64,000 nucleotides of DNA from Mycobacterium sp. MFM001. GTDB taxonomy: Bacteria; Actinomycetota; Actinomycetes; Mycobacteriales; Mycobacteriaceae. Both the position numbers and the translations under genes were made by a program. The notes under the pieces were generated by a model. The model was not told where the DNA came from, ran no database searches, and was given only the letters and a program-made list of their open reading frames with translations. The stretch lies in contig NZ_BFAB01000008.1 in assembly GCF_003402475.1 (NCBI RefSeq), forward strand, positions 1-64,000, given 5' to 3'. The number at the start of each line of letters is the position of its first letter. The first letter of the stretch is position 1. Below, in pieces: positions 9,350 to 20,459 of this stretch.

Positions 9350-10081
9350 ATGTGGTACTGGCTTTTCAAGTACATCTTCATGGGCCCGCTGCTTGCTTTG
9401 CTGGGACGGCCGAAAGTCGAAGGCCTGGAAAACATCCCGCAATCCGGGCCGGCGATCCTGGCCAGTAACCATCTGGCGGTCGCCGACAGCTTCTACCTGC
9501 CGCTGGTGGTTCGACGCCGCATCACCTTCCTGGCCAAGGCGGAATACTTCACCGGTACCGGGTTGAAGGGATGGTTCCTGCGCTGGTTCTACAGCACCAC
9601 CGGACAGGTCCCGATCGACCGCACCGACGCCGACACCGCCGATGCCGCATTGCGAACCGCCGAGCGGCTCCTTAGCGAGGGCAAGCTGCTCGGCATGTAT
9701 CCCGAGGGCACCCGCTCACCCGACGGCCGGCTGTACAAGGGCAAGACCGGGCTGGCCCGGCTGGCGCTGCACACCGGCGTCCCGGTGATCCCGGTGGCGA
9801 TGATCGGCACCAACAAGGTCAACCCGCCCGGCAGCAAGATGTGGCGGTTCGGCCGGGTCACCGTGCGCTTCGGCAAGCCGATGGAGTTCTCCCGGTTCGA
9901 GGGGTTGGCCGGTAACCGCTTCATCGAGCGGGCCGTCACCGACGAGGTGATCTACGAGCTGATGGGGCTCTCGGGTCAGGAGTACGTCGACATCTACGCC
10001 GCGACGGTCAAAGACCGCGGCAACGGATCGGCGCCCGCGAACGAGGCGCCGGCCCGTATCCCGGAGACCGCCGCCGGCTGA
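9350..10081 (+). CDS. 1-acylglycerol-3-phosphate O-acyltransferase-like protein (PlsC family, Rv2182c-like)
   Basis: A 243-aa membrane-associated acyltransferase. The four PlsC motifs are visible: H41-L-A-V-A-D46 (NHLAVADSF, catalytic HxxxxD), the region around VPIDRTDADTADAALRTAE, YPEGTRSPDGRLYKGKTG (phosphate binding) and VPVIPVAMIGTN. It is expected to transfer a fatty acyl chain to a lysophospholipid or related acceptor. ATG 9350 is preceded by GGAGGGG and gives MWYWLFKYIF, an N-terminal membrane-seeking helix; an in-frame ATG at 9308 lacks a ribosome site. Mtb homologue Rv2182c is 247 aa. It is last in a same-strand run with the SRPBCC and ATPase genes. Confidence 0.92.
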   Translation: MWYWLFKYIFMGPLLALLGRPKVEGLENIPQSGPAILASNHLAVADSFYLPLVVRRRITFLAKAEYFTGTGLKGWFLRWFYSTTGQVPIDRTDADTADAALRTAERLLSEGKLLGMYPEGTRSPDGRLYKGKTGLARLALHTGVPVIPVAMIGTNKVNPPGSKMWRFGRVTVRFGKPMEFSRFEGLAGNRFIERAVTDEVIYELMGLSGQEYVDIYAATVKDRGNGSAPANEAPARIPETAAG

Positions 10082-10088
10082 GGCCCCG

Positions 10089-11387
10089 TCAGCCGACCGC
10101 GGGGACCGCTGCCGGCTCGGGAACGCTCGATTCCCGCGGCACCGCGCGCGCGGTGACGGCGAACCCGGCCGTGAGGATGGTCGCCAGCGCCCACCACACA
10201 TAAGACGCCCCGACGAGTTGGCGCCAGCCGGCCGCCGTCGTCTCGTGGTGTTTGGGCATCAGGTCGATCGGCGTCCACACCATCACCGCCACCCCCGCCG
10301 CGCTGACCACCCCCAGCGCGGCGCTGCGGCGGCGCCAGGCCAGCACGCCCGTCACCAACACCGCCGGCAGCATCCACACCCAGTGGTGCGACCACGACAC
10401 CGGCGAAACCACCAACCCGAACAGGGCAATACAGATCACTGCGAGAGTCGGTTCGCCGGCCGCGAGCACGCGCCGCGCCGCCCAGACGGTCAGCGCCAAC
10501 ACAAGCAGGCACGCGGCCACCCACAGCGGGAAGCGTTCGTGCTCGCCGAGCCCGAGCCGGGCCAGTGCGCCCGTGACGTTCTGGTTGGTGTTCAGCGAAG
10601 CGGCGCCGATGCGGTCGGTCTTGCGCACGGTGTCCGTCCAGTACTCCCACGAGTCGCGCCAGGCCAGCGCGAACGCGACCAGGGTGGCCACCAGGAACGA
10701 CGCCAGCGCGGTCAGCGCGGCGCGGCCGTCGCGGCGGAGCAGGAAATACAGCAGGAAGACCGCAGGGGTGAGCTTCAGCGCGATGCCCAGCCCCAGCATC
10801 AGCCCGCGCGGCCAGGGGGTGCGGCGCGGCAGGCAATCGGCGAGCACCAGCGTCATCAACACGACATTGATCTGCCCGAACGCGAAGTTCGACCTGATGG
10901 GCTCCAGCCAGATCGCCGACACCGCCACGATCACCACGGCCAGCCAGCATCGGTGCAGCCAGGCCGGCCCGGGCGCTACCCGCGAGGTGTCCCACACGTC
11001 GAGGCGGGTGAGCACGACCATCGTCGAGACCAGCAACAGCGCCAGCGTCGTCAGCGTGATCGCCACGCTGGCGGCCGGCAGTCCCAACCAGGCGAAGGGG
11101 CAGAACGCGATGGCCGCCAGCGGGGGATAGGTGAACGGCAGGTCCAGCCCGATCGGCGTGTGGAACTTCGCGTTTCCGGAGTAAAGCGGACGGCCGTCCA
11201 GCCACGCCTGACCGCCCATCCGGTACACGTCTATGTCGATGCGGTACTGCGCGTGCCAGATCAGCTGCCAGACCGCGTAGCCGAACACCGCGGCGGCGAG
11301 CAGCACCAGCAACGCCCAGACGGCGACCTGCCTACCCGCAATTCGCCCGCGCATACTGCCCACGTCGGGCGACTGCCGTCTACTCAT
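10089..11387 (-). CDS. mptC: Polyprenol-phosphate-mannose-dependent alpha-(1-2)-mannosyltransferase (GT87, Rv2181-like)
   Basis: A 432-aa polytopic GT-C enzyme of the DUF2029/GT87 family, with about ten hydrophobic segments. The first periplasmic loop holds the [18 protein letters not shown] motif, whose acidic residues are the presumed catalytic site, and [11 protein letters not shown] follows. In M. tuberculosis Rv2181 adds alpha-1,2 mannose branches to the LM/LAM mannan using polyprenol-phosphate mannose outside the membrane. Start ATG 11387. It is convergent with the PlsC-like gene (7 bp apart) and divergent from the membrane protein gene at 11470. Confidence 0.9.
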   Translation of the reverse strand: MSRRQSPDVGSMRGRIAGRQVAVWALLVLLAAAVFGYAVWQLIWHAQYRIDIDVYRMGGQAWLDGRPLYSGNAKFHTPIGLDLPFTYPPLAAIAFCPFAWLGLPAASVAITLTTLALLLVSTMVVLTRLDVWDTSRVAPGPAWLHRCWLAVVIVAVSAIWLEPIRSNFAFGQINVVLMTLVLADCLPRRTPWPRGLMLGLGIALKLTPAVFLLYFLLRRDGRAALTALASFLVATLVAFALAWRDSWEYWTDTVRKTDRIGAASLNTNQNVTGALARLGLGEHERFPLWVAACLLVLALTVWAARRVLAAGEPTLAVICIALFGLVVSPVSWSHHWVWMLPAVLVTGVLAWRRRSAALGVVSAAGVAVMVWTPIDLMPKHHETTAAGWRQLVGASYVWWALATILTAGFAVTARAVPRESSVPEPAAVPAVG

Positions 11388-11469
11388 GTCGCAGACAGCC
11401 TATCGGTGAGTGTGCCGCCACGCGGTATTGCAACGGGCGATACGCCCGAAGTGGGCGTACTTTTTTAAG

Positions 11470-12345
11470 GTGCTCGACTGGTTGCGGCATGACATCATCG
11501 GCCACGGGCGATTGCCCTTGCTGTGCTGCCTGGTCGCGTTCATCCTGACGTTCTTCGTGACGCGCACCTTCGTGCGCTACATCCGGCACCGCGCCGACCG
11601 CGGCACCCCGCCCAAATGGTGGGAGCCGCGCAACATTCACATCGGGTCGATGCACATCCACCACGTGGTCGTCGGCGTGGTCCTGGTGATGCTCTCCGGG
11701 ATATCCCTGGTGACCCTGGCTCTCGAGGGCAATCAGGCCGAATTGACCACGGCGGCAATCTTTTTCGGTATCGGCGCAGCGCTGGTGCTCGACGAGTACG
11801 CGCTGATCCTGCACCTGTCCGACGTGTACTGGGAGGAGGACGGGCGCACGTCGGTGGACGCGGTGTTCGCCGCGGTCGCGGTCGGCGGACTTTTGGTACT
11901 GGGACTGCACCCGCTGATGTTCTTCCTGTCGTTCTGGCAGGACACCCACTCACCGCTGCTGCACGCCGCGGTGATCCTGGGGCTGGTGCTCACCCCGCCG
12001 CTGGCGATCGTCGTGTTGCTCAAAGGCAAGGTGTGGACCGGTCTGATCGGCATGTTCTTCGTGGTGCTGCTGGTCATCGGCGCGATCCGGCTGTCGCGTC
12101 CGCACGCGCCGTGGGCACGGTGGCGCTACACCAATCAGCAGGACAAGATGCGACGGGCGGTGCAGCGGGAACGCCAGCTGCGCCGGCCGGTGATCCGGGC
12201 CAAGCTGTGGGTGCAGAGCACGATCGCCGGTACGCCGCGTCTTCCCGACGAGCGCACCGTGGATGCGGCGCTGGACCTCGAAGTGCATGCCGCGCCGCCG
12301 CCCACGGGCCCGCTGCGTGTCCTGGTGCCAGGCGGCCACGGCTAG
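11470..12345 (+). CDS. Conserved integral membrane protein (Rv2180c-like)
   Basis: A 291-aa membrane protein with five or six hydrophobic segments (LLCCLVAFILTFFVTRTFV; HHVVVGVVLVMLSGISLV; two in the middle; LAIVVLLKG; LIGMFFVVLLVIGAIRL). Conserved-looking loops include PPKWWEPRNIHIGSMHIHH, rich in histidine, and LDEYALILHLSDVYWEEDGR. The C-terminal 75 residues are basic and cytoplasmic-like. GTG 11470 was chosen because the conserved LDWLRHDIIGHGRLP starts there; translation upstream is possible but not conserved. Rv2180c is 295 aa. Function unknown. Confidence 0.85.
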   Translation: MLDWLRHDIIGHGRLPLLCCLVAFILTFFVTRTFVRYIRHRADRGTPPKWWEPRNIHIGSMHIHHVVVGVVLVMLSGISLVTLALEGNQAELTTAAIFFGIGAALVLDEYALILHLSDVYWEEDGRTSVDAVFAAVAVGGLLVLGLHPLMFFLSFWQDTHSPLLHAAVILGLVLTPPLAIVVLLKGKVWTGLIGMFFVVLLVIGAIRLSRPHAPWARWRYTNQQDKMRRAVQRERQLRRPVIRAKLWVQSTIAGTPRLPDERTVDAALDLEVHAAPPPTGPLRVLVPGGHG

Positions 12346-12416
12346 AACTCCATCGCCCGCCTTCTCCTCATCGCGGCTGTGCGCTCTGCATCGTCGGCGG
12401 GCTAGGCTTCCGCGTC

Positions 12417-12905
12417 GTGCGGTACTTCTACGACACGGAATTCATCGAGGACGGCCGCACCATCGACTTGATCTCCATCGGGGTGGCCGCCGAGGACGGC
12501 CGCGAATACTACGCCGTGTCCACCGAATTCGACCCGGAGCGTGCCGGCAGCTGGGTGCGTACCCATGTGCTGCCGAAGCTGCCGCCTCCCGCGTCGCCGC
12601 TGTGGCGGCCGCGCGCCCGGATTCGTTCGGATCTGGAGAGCTTCCTCGGTGTCGGCAGCGACGAGCCGATCGAACTGTGGGCGTGGGTCGGCGCCTACGA
12701 CCATGTGGCGTTATGTCAGCTGTGGGGCTCGATGGCCGAGCTGCCGTCGGCAATTCCCCGGTTCACCAGGGAGCTGCGCCAGCTCTGGGAGGACCGGGGC
12801 CGTCCGCGGATGCCGCGCCGCCCGCCGGATGTGCACGACGCTCTGGTCGACGCCCGCGATCAGCTGCGGCGCTTCCGGCTGATCAACAGCGTTCGTCCTG
12901 ATTAA
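12417..12905 (+). CDS. DEDDh-type 3'-5' exoribonuclease (Rv2179c family)
   Basis: A 162-aa RNase-T-like exonuclease from GTG 12417. The catalytic acids D6 and E8 sit in FYDTEFIEDG, the third in AYDHVALCQL (D95) and the last pair in DVHDALVDARDQ (H140, D145). Rv2179c from M. tuberculosis (168 aa) founded this family of single-domain 3' exoribonucleases, which trim 3' overhangs in double-stranded RNA. The cellular substrate is not established. It precedes aroG by 30 bp on the same strand. Confidence 0.92.
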   Translation: MRYFYDTEFIEDGRTIDLISIGVAAEDGREYYAVSTEFDPERAGSWVRTHVLPKLPPPASPLWRPRARIRSDLESFLGVGSDEPIELWAWVGAYDHVALCQLWGSMAELPSAIPRFTRELRQLWEDRGRPRMPRRPPDVHDALVDARDQLRRFRLINSVRPD

Positions 12906-14324
<1,419 letters not shown>

Positions 14325-14335
14325 GTTTTGCCCTA

Positions 14336-14398
14336 CGCCGAGTGTGGCGTTGTTGTACGTTTTTCGCGCAATAGCGTGGCACAACAGCACATTCGGCG
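14336..14398. repeat. Intergenic inverted repeat, family A/B (copy A), between aroG and pknL stops
   Basis: Two 24-nt arms, 14336-14359 and 14375-14398, pair at 18 of 24 positions around a 15-nt spacer. The arm begins CGCCGAGTGTGGCGTTGT. The element fills the gap between the two converging stop codons, so it could form a hairpin in both transcripts and act as a bidirectional terminator. The same arm occurs at 47221-47283 (20 of 24 identical to the right arm there). Confidence 0.75.
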
Positions 14399-14399
14399 C

Positions 14400-15548
14400 T
14401 CAAAGCAGTCCGGCGAGATTGCTGCCGATCGTCCACGCGGCTGCGGCAACCATCCCCGTGATGGCCAGCACCACCGCTATCCAGATCAGCACCATGCGCT
14501 GAGCGTGTTGCCGCGCCCAGATGAACTCGCTGATCTCGATGCCCGCGAATTGCCCTGGCGTGTCCGGGTATTCGGGCTCGTCCGACCACTCGCGGGTGAG
14601 CTGGCGGGTCGGGTGGCGCACCTTCTCGGTCGTCTGGTCGGCCCGACCGCGATACATCGCCGCCGACCGGTGCTGCGCCGAGTTGCGGGGTGCGGGCACG
14701 CGGAACTCCGGCAGGTCCAGGTCGTCGGCGAGGCCGTCCAACGCGGCGCCCATCTCCAAAGCGTCGGCGTATCGGCCGGCAGGGTCGCGCGCCGTCGCCT
14801 GCGCGACGAAAGTGTCGAATTCCCTTGGCACACCCTCGATTCGCGCGCTCGGTCGCGGCACGTCGGTGTCGAGCCGTTGATAGGCGACCGACAACCCGGA
14901 GTCGCCGGTGAACGGCGTCTGCCCGGTCAGCAGCTCATAGGTCACGATTCCCAGCGCATACACGTCGCTGCGCGGGGTGGCTTTGCCGTCGCGCACCTGC
15001 TCCGGTGACAGGTAGGCGGCCGTGCCGAGAATGACGCTGGCAGAAGTGATTCCGGCCGCCGCGACGGCGCGGACCAATCCGAAGTCGGCGATTTTTACCT
15101 CGCCGTCGTCGGAGATCAACACGTTCTCGGGTTTGACGTCACGATGCACCAGTCCGGCGCGGTGCGCGACGGCCAGCGCGCCCAGCACCGGGCGCAGCAC
15201 CGCGGCGACGGCGTGTGGCGGCATCGGACCGCGTTCGGCCAGTAGCTCGCGCAGGGTGCCGCCCTCGATCAGCTCCATCACCAAAAACGGGTGCCGCGCG
15301 TCGAGGCCCTGGTCGTAGACCGCGACCAGCCCGGGGTCCTTGAGCCGGGCCACGCTGCGGGCCTCCAGCTGAAACCGGGTGAGGAATTGCTCGTCGCCGG
15401 CGTAGCGCGAGTCCATCACCTTCAATGCGACCGGCCGGTCCAGCCGTTCGTCGACTCCGCGGTACACCGTCGAGGTGCCGCCGGTGGCGATCTTGGCCGC
15501 AACGCGGTAGCGCCCGTCGAGCAACGCGCCGACCAGAGGATCCGTCAC
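14400..15548 (-). CDS. pknL: Transmembrane serine/threonine protein kinase PknL
   Basis: A 382-aa Hanks-type kinase: Gly loop ATGGTSTVYRG, VALKVM lysine K43, HRDVKPEN catalytic loop (D137), DFG (D155), LGTAAYLSPEQ activation/P+1 loop and SDVYALGIVTYELLTG. A juxtamembrane segment rich in charged residues is followed by one transmembrane helix (MVLIWIAVVLAITGMVAAAAW) near the C-terminus and almost no extracellular domain, which is the PknL arrangement. GTG 15548 gives MTDPLVGALLDGRYRV, aligning with the Mtb protein's beginning. PknL phosphorylates Rv2175c, whose homologue is divergently encoded 79 bp away. Confidence 0.95.
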   Translation of the reverse strand: MTDPLVGALLDGRYRVAAKIATGGTSTVYRGVDERLDRPVALKVMDSRYAGDEQFLTRFQLEARSVARLKDPGLVAVYDQGLDARHPFLVMELIEGGTLRELLAERGPMPPHAVAAVLRPVLGALAVAHRAGLVHRDVKPENVLISDDGEVKIADFGLVRAVAAAGITSASVILGTAAYLSPEQVRDGKATPRSDVYALGIVTYELLTGQTPFTGDSGLSVAYQRLDTDVPRPSARIEGVPREFDTFVAQATARDPAGRYADALEMGAALDGLADDLDLPEFRVPAPRNSAQHRSAAMYRGRADQTTEKVRHPTRQLTREWSDEPEYPDTPGQFAGIEISEFIWARQHAQRMVLIWIAVVLAITGMVAAAAWTIGSNLAGLL

Positions 15549-15627
15549 GGGCTCATCGTAGGCGCCGTCGCGAATTCGGCCCGAAACCTGCACTCAGCGC
15601 GCCGGAATCGGCTCTACACTGGGCGCG

Positions 15628-16032
15628 ATGAGCAGTATTCCGGCCGGCGACGACGTCCTGGATCCCGACGAACCCACCTACGCCCTGACCGACGTCGCCA
15701 AGTTGCTGGGTGTGCCGGTGACCAAGGTGCACCAGCAGCTGCGGGAAGGCCACCTGGTGGCGGTGCGGCGCGCCGGCGACGTGGTGGTGCCGCGGGTCTT
15801 CTTCACCGAAACCGGCCAGGTGGTGAAAAGCCTGCCCGGCCTGCTGATGGTGTTGCACGACGGCGGTTACCGCGACACCGAGATCGTGCGCTGGCTGTTC
15901 ACCCCGGATCCGTCGCTGACCGTCACCCGCGACGGCACCCGCGACGCCATCAGCAACGCACGGCCCGTCGACGCGTTGCATGCCCATCAGGCACGCGAAG
16001 TGCTGCGCCGGGCACAAGCTATGGCGTACTGA
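15628..16032 (+). CDS. Winged-helix DNA-binding protein, PknL substrate (Rv2175c-like)
   Basis: A 134-aa protein. Residues about 17-75 form a MerR-like winged helix-turn-helix (YALTDVAKLLGVPVTKVHQQLREG, then a wing with VVVPRVFF). The C-terminal half (LPGLLMVLHDGGYRDTEIVRWLFTPD) is the Rv2175c C-terminal domain. In M. tuberculosis the protein binds DNA and PknL phosphorylates its N-terminal tail, which reduces binding; the N-terminus here is likewise short and acidic. ATG 15628. Its last 14 bp overlap the convergent mptA. Confidence 0.93.
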   Translation: MSSIPAGDDVLDPDEPTYALTDVAKLLGVPVTKVHQQLREGHLVAVRRAGDVVVPRVFFTETGQVVKSLPGLLMVLHDGGYRDTEIVRWLFTPDPSLTVTRDGTRDAISNARPVDALHAHQAREVLRRAQAMAY

Positions 16033-17530
16033 GACTTTCGGCCTCTTCGACGCGCGGCTCGGGTGCCTGATACAGCGTGTACCACGCGATCAGCGCGCAG
16101 CCGGTGGCGATGATGACGTGGATCCACGAGTACATGCCGTGGGCCCCATCGGGTTTGAAGATGACCATGACCCAGGTGGAAAACCCGGCGATCGCCGCGA
16201 GCGCCCGCCGCGACTGGGCGAGCGGGGCCACCACCGCCAGCGGCCAGGTGTAGTACCACGGCAGCGCGGCCGGCACGAACAACACCACGACCAGCATCGC
16301 CCACGCGGTCCCGGTGAGCGCCTCGCGGTCGTTGTGGCGGAACCGCCACCACAGCAGCGGCAACGCGACGGCGATGATCACGATCCCCGCGGCCCGGGTG
16401 ACCTGTAGCACCGCGTAGAAGTTGACCGGGAAGAACCACCCGCCGATCGCGTGGACCAGGTTGGCCACGGCCGTCGGCACCGTCAGCCAGTTGATGATCT
16501 TGACCGACCCCGCCAGCGCAGTCAGCCAGCCCAGACCCACTCGCGCCACCGCGGACAACACCGCGAAGACCGCCACGAAGATCAGCACGGAGGTCGCGCC
16601 GGCCGCCGCGAAGGCACGCAGCGGCCGGTACCCCCGTCGGTCGCCGAGATGACGCATCCACACCCAGACCAGGAACGGCAATGCGATCCCGGCCGTGGCT
16701 TTGACCGCCACCGCGACGGCGACCAGCGTGATGCCCGCGACGGGGTGGCGCTCGAGGGTCAGCGCGATGCCGGCCATCATCAGCCCCACCATCAGCATCT
16801 CGTTGTGCACACCGCCCATCAGGTGGATGATCACCAGCGGATTGAGCACGCAGATCCACAGCGCGGTGGGCGCATTGGCGCCCAGATGGCGGGCTATTCG
16901 CGGTGTGGCCCAGATCAATAGCGCCAACCCGGGCAGCATGCACAGGCGCAGCACCATGGTTCCGGCGATCACATGATTGCCGACCGCCATCGTGACCAGC
17001 TTGGCGATCAGGATGAACGCGGGACCGTACGGCGCCGTGGTGATCGTCCAGATGGGACTGACGTTGTCCAACAAGGGGTTCGGGTTGTCCACTGGGCCGA
17101 CGGCATACGGGTCGAGGCCGTCGCGCAGCAGCGCGCCCTGGGCCAGATAGGAATAGGTGTCACGGCTGAAGACCGGCACCGACAGCAGCAACGGCGCCAG
17201 CCAGAATCCGGTGGTGGCCACCATCGTGTATTCGGTTGCCTCGCCGGCGATTACCCGGCGGCCCAGCCGAAGCCAGGCGATCAACATCAGCGCGACACCC
17301 AGCCACAGCAGCACCGACGACAGCACCAGACCGTGCCCGAAACGCAACCAGGACAGGTGAAGCGTCTCCAGCACCGGATCGTGCGGTTTGGTGCTGCCCG
17401 CGCCGAGTCCGCCCGCGGTGATGAGCACGGCACCGCCGCCGCCCAGCAGCGCCGGCCGGGCCTCAGAAGACGCGGTGAATTCACGTAGTCGCGAAAGATA
17501 TTGCGTGGCAACAGGCGTCGGAGTGGACAT
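16019..17530 (-). CDS. mptA: Polyprenol-phosphate-mannose alpha-(1-6)-mannosyltransferase MptA
   Basis: A 503-aa GT-C membrane enzyme with about 12 hydrophobic segments. MptA extends the alpha-1,6 mannan core of lipomannan outside the cytoplasmic membrane using polyprenol-phosphate mannose. The periplasmic loop motif PVFSRDTYSYLAQGALLRDGLDPYAVGP contains the acidic catalytic residues typical of this GT family; APYGPAFI and HLMGGVHNEMLMVGLMMAG are also conserved. It matches Rv2174 (516 aa). ATG 17530. It is followed upstream by idsA2 (5 bp gap), so the prenyl donor synthase and the mannosyltransferase are probably one transcript. Confidence 0.95.
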   Translation of the reverse strand: MSTPTPVATQYLSRLREFTASSEARPALLGGGGAVLITAGGLGAGSTKPHDPVLETLHLSWLRFGHGLVLSSVLLWLGVALMLIAWLRLGRRVIAGEATEYTMVATTGFWLAPLLLSVPVFSRDTYSYLAQGALLRDGLDPYAVGPVDNPNPLLDNVSPIWTITTAPYGPAFILIAKLVTMAVGNHVIAGTMVLRLCMLPGLALLIWATPRIARHLGANAPTALWICVLNPLVIIHLMGGVHNEMLMVGLMMAGIALTLERHPVAGITLVAVAVAVKATAGIALPFLVWVWMRHLGDRRGYRPLRAFAAAGATSVLIFVAVFAVLSAVARVGLGWLTALAGSVKIINWLTVPTAVANLVHAIGGWFFPVNFYAVLQVTRAAGIVIIAVALPLLWWRFRHNDREALTGTAWAMLVVVLFVPAALPWYYTWPLAVVAPLAQSRRALAAIAGFSTWVMVIFKPDGAHGMYSWIHVIIATGCALIAWYTLYQAPEPRVEEAESLSTP

Positions 17531-17535
17531 GCGGC

Positions 17536-18794
<1,259 letters not shown>

Positions 18795-19688
18795 GTGAGT
18801 CTGAACACCATTGCGCTCGAGCTGGTGCCGCCCAACGTGGATCGCGGTTCCCAGCAAGCGATCGATGACGCCCGCAAGGTGCTGCAGTTCTCCGCGGATG
18901 CGGGACTCGACGGACGGATCGGACACGTCATGATTCCCGGGCTGATCGCCGAGGAGGACGACCGGCCCGTCGAGATGAAGCCGAAGCTGGACGTGCTGGA
19001 CTTCTGGTCGCTCATCAAGCCCGAGCTGCCGGGGGTGCACGGATTGTGCAGCCAGGTCACCGCTTTTTCCGACGAGGCATCGCTGCGCGGGCGGCTCACG
19101 GATCTGGTCGACGCCGGGATCGAGGGCATTGTCTTCGTGGGTGTTCCGCGCACCATGCAAGACGGCGAGGGCTCCGGGGTGGCGCCGACCGACGCACTGT
19201 CGATCTACCGCGATTTGGTGCCCAACCGGGGCGTGATCTTGATTCCGACGCGGGAGGGCGAAACCGGTCGTTTCAACTTCAAGTGCGAGCAGGGTGCGAC
19301 GTTCGCTCAGACCCAACTGCTTTACTCCGACGCGATCGTGCGGTTTCTGGCCGACTTCGCAAAGGAAACCGATCACCGGCCCGAGATCCTGCTGTCGTTC
19401 GGCTTCGTGCCGAAGGTCGAGAACCGGGTGGGTTTCATCAACTGGCTCATCCAGGACCCGGGCAACGCCGCCGTCGCCGAGGAGCAGGCGTTCGTCAAGA
19501 CGCTGGCCGGCAGCGAGCCCGCGGAGCGGCGCAAGCTCATGCTCGACCTGTACAAGCGGGTGATCGACGGTGTCGCCGATCTCGGCTATCCGCTCAGCGT
19601 CCATCTCGAGGCCACTTACGGTGTTACGGCGGCGGCTTTCGAGACGTTCGCCGAGCTACTGGACTACTGGTCGCCGCCATCGCGCTAG
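18795..19688 (+). CDS. Methylenetetrahydrofolate reductase-like TIM-barrel protein (Rv2172c-like)
   Basis: A 297-aa protein resembling the methylenetetrahydrofolate reductase superfamily but with the short, divergent sequence of Rv2172c. Visible segments are LELVPPNVDRGS at the N-terminus, VFVGVPRTMQDGEGSGVAPTDALSIYRD and ILIPTREGETGRFNFKCEQGATFAQTQ, the last resembling the folate/NADH-binding barrel strand with a conserved Gln. GTG 18795 is preferred to the in-frame ATG 18780 because GAGGAG sits seven nucleotides before it. If it is an MTHFR it would make 5-methyl-THF for MetH, encoded at the right end of the window. The C-terminus runs into a repeat. Confidence 0.82.
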   Translation: MSLNTIALELVPPNVDRGSQQAIDDARKVLQFSADAGLDGRIGHVMIPGLIAEEDDRPVEMKPKLDVLDFWSLIKPELPGVHGLCSQVTAFSDEASLRGRLTDLVDAGIEGIVFVGVPRTMQDGEGSGVAPTDALSIYRDLVPNRGVILIPTREGETGRFNFKCEQGATFAQTQLLYSDAIVRFLADFAKETDHRPEILLSFGFVPKVENRVGFINWLIQDPGNAAVAEEQAFVKTLAGSEPAERRKLMLDLYKRVIDGVADLGYPLSVHLEATYGVTAAAFETFAELLDYWSPPSR

Positions 19689-19743
19689 CGGCGATCGCAA
19701 GCCCGGTGCAGCCGGGCGCGGCGGGTCGCCGCCATCGCGCTAG
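19669..19743. repeat. Direct repeat flanking a GGCGATCGCAAGC element at the stops of converging genes
   Basis: A 20-bp sequence (GGTCGCCGCCATCGCGCTAG) occurs at 19669-19688 and again, identically, at 19724-19743. The first copy contains the TAG stop of the MTHFR-like gene; the second, read on the other strand, contains the TAG stop of lppM. Between them, 19689-19731, lies a palindromic element with arms CGGCGA/TCGCCG and core GGCGATCGCAAGC, also found at 33610 and 55391. Confidence 0.85.
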
Positions 19744-20435
19744 TCGGGCGGCTCGTCACCTGATTCGGCGAAGCGCGGCGAACGATCGCGGCCGTACCAG
19801 GCCAATCCGGCCACTATCCCGGCGACCGCGATGGACGCCAGGCCCAGCCAGAGCGCTGCGCCACGGAACGAACGGGTGCTGGGATCGGTGTAGCGGGCCT
19901 GGGCCGTCATCGTGCTGACCACGCCCGGCTTGAGCTTCCAGACCACCATGTCGGAATCGACTCGCTCGCCGTTGGTGGAGGTCACCGCGCCGGGGAAGGC
20001 AACGCTGAGCTGGACGTCGGCGTCGGGATCGGTCAGTGACGTCAGGTCCGCCCGGCCTTCCAGGATCACCAGATCGCCGGCTCGGCGCAGCGTCAGGTTC
20101 ACGCCCTGAGCGTCGGGGTTCATGTTCGCCAGCTGCGGTAGCTCGGCGAAGGTCAAGTCGGAGAACACCGCTTGGGATCCCACGTAGCCGTCGCGGTCGT
20201 ATTTGGAGATCGCCACCTTCTGGCTGAACGGGATGTTGGGGTCGAGCTGTGGTCCGGCGTCCTTGTCGTTGCGTGGTTTGGCGGCGGCAATGATCTCGCC
20301 GGACACCGTGTCGTCGGGGGAGATGGTGAGCGACGCCTTGACCCGCAGGCATCCGGTGGCGATCGGCACCACCAACAGCAACATGGCCATGGCAAGCAGG
20401 CGGCGCTGCGTCAGTCGCCGGGTCGGGGCATGCAC
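19740..20435 (-). CDS. lppM: Lipoprotein LppM
   Basis: A 231-aa protein with a lipoprotein signal peptide (RRLLAMAMLLLVVPIATGC, lipidated Cys about residue 29), a beta-rich extracytoplasmic domain and a C-terminal transmembrane helix (GAALWLGLASIAVAGIVAGLAW) followed by a short charged tail. This two-anchor layout is that of Rv2171 LppM, which in M. tuberculosis influences phagosome maturation and early steps of infection. The domain resembles the LppM family fold that may bind lipid or glycolipid. It is 24 bp downstream of the GNAT gene on the same strand. Confidence 0.92.
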   Translation of the reverse strand: MHAPTRRLTQRRLLAMAMLLLVVPIATGCLRVKASLTISPDDTVSGEIIAAAKPRNDKDAGPQLDPNIPFSQKVAISKYDRDGYVGSQAVFSDLTFAELPQLANMNPDAQGVNLTLRRAGDLVILEGRADLTSLTDPDADVQLSVAFPGAVTSTNGERVDSDMVVWKLKPGVVSTMTAQARYTDPSTRSFRGAALWLGLASIAVAGIVAGLAWYGRDRSPRFAESGDEPPD

Positions 20436-20459
20436 CAGGTCATCGTGCCAGACCTGTTG

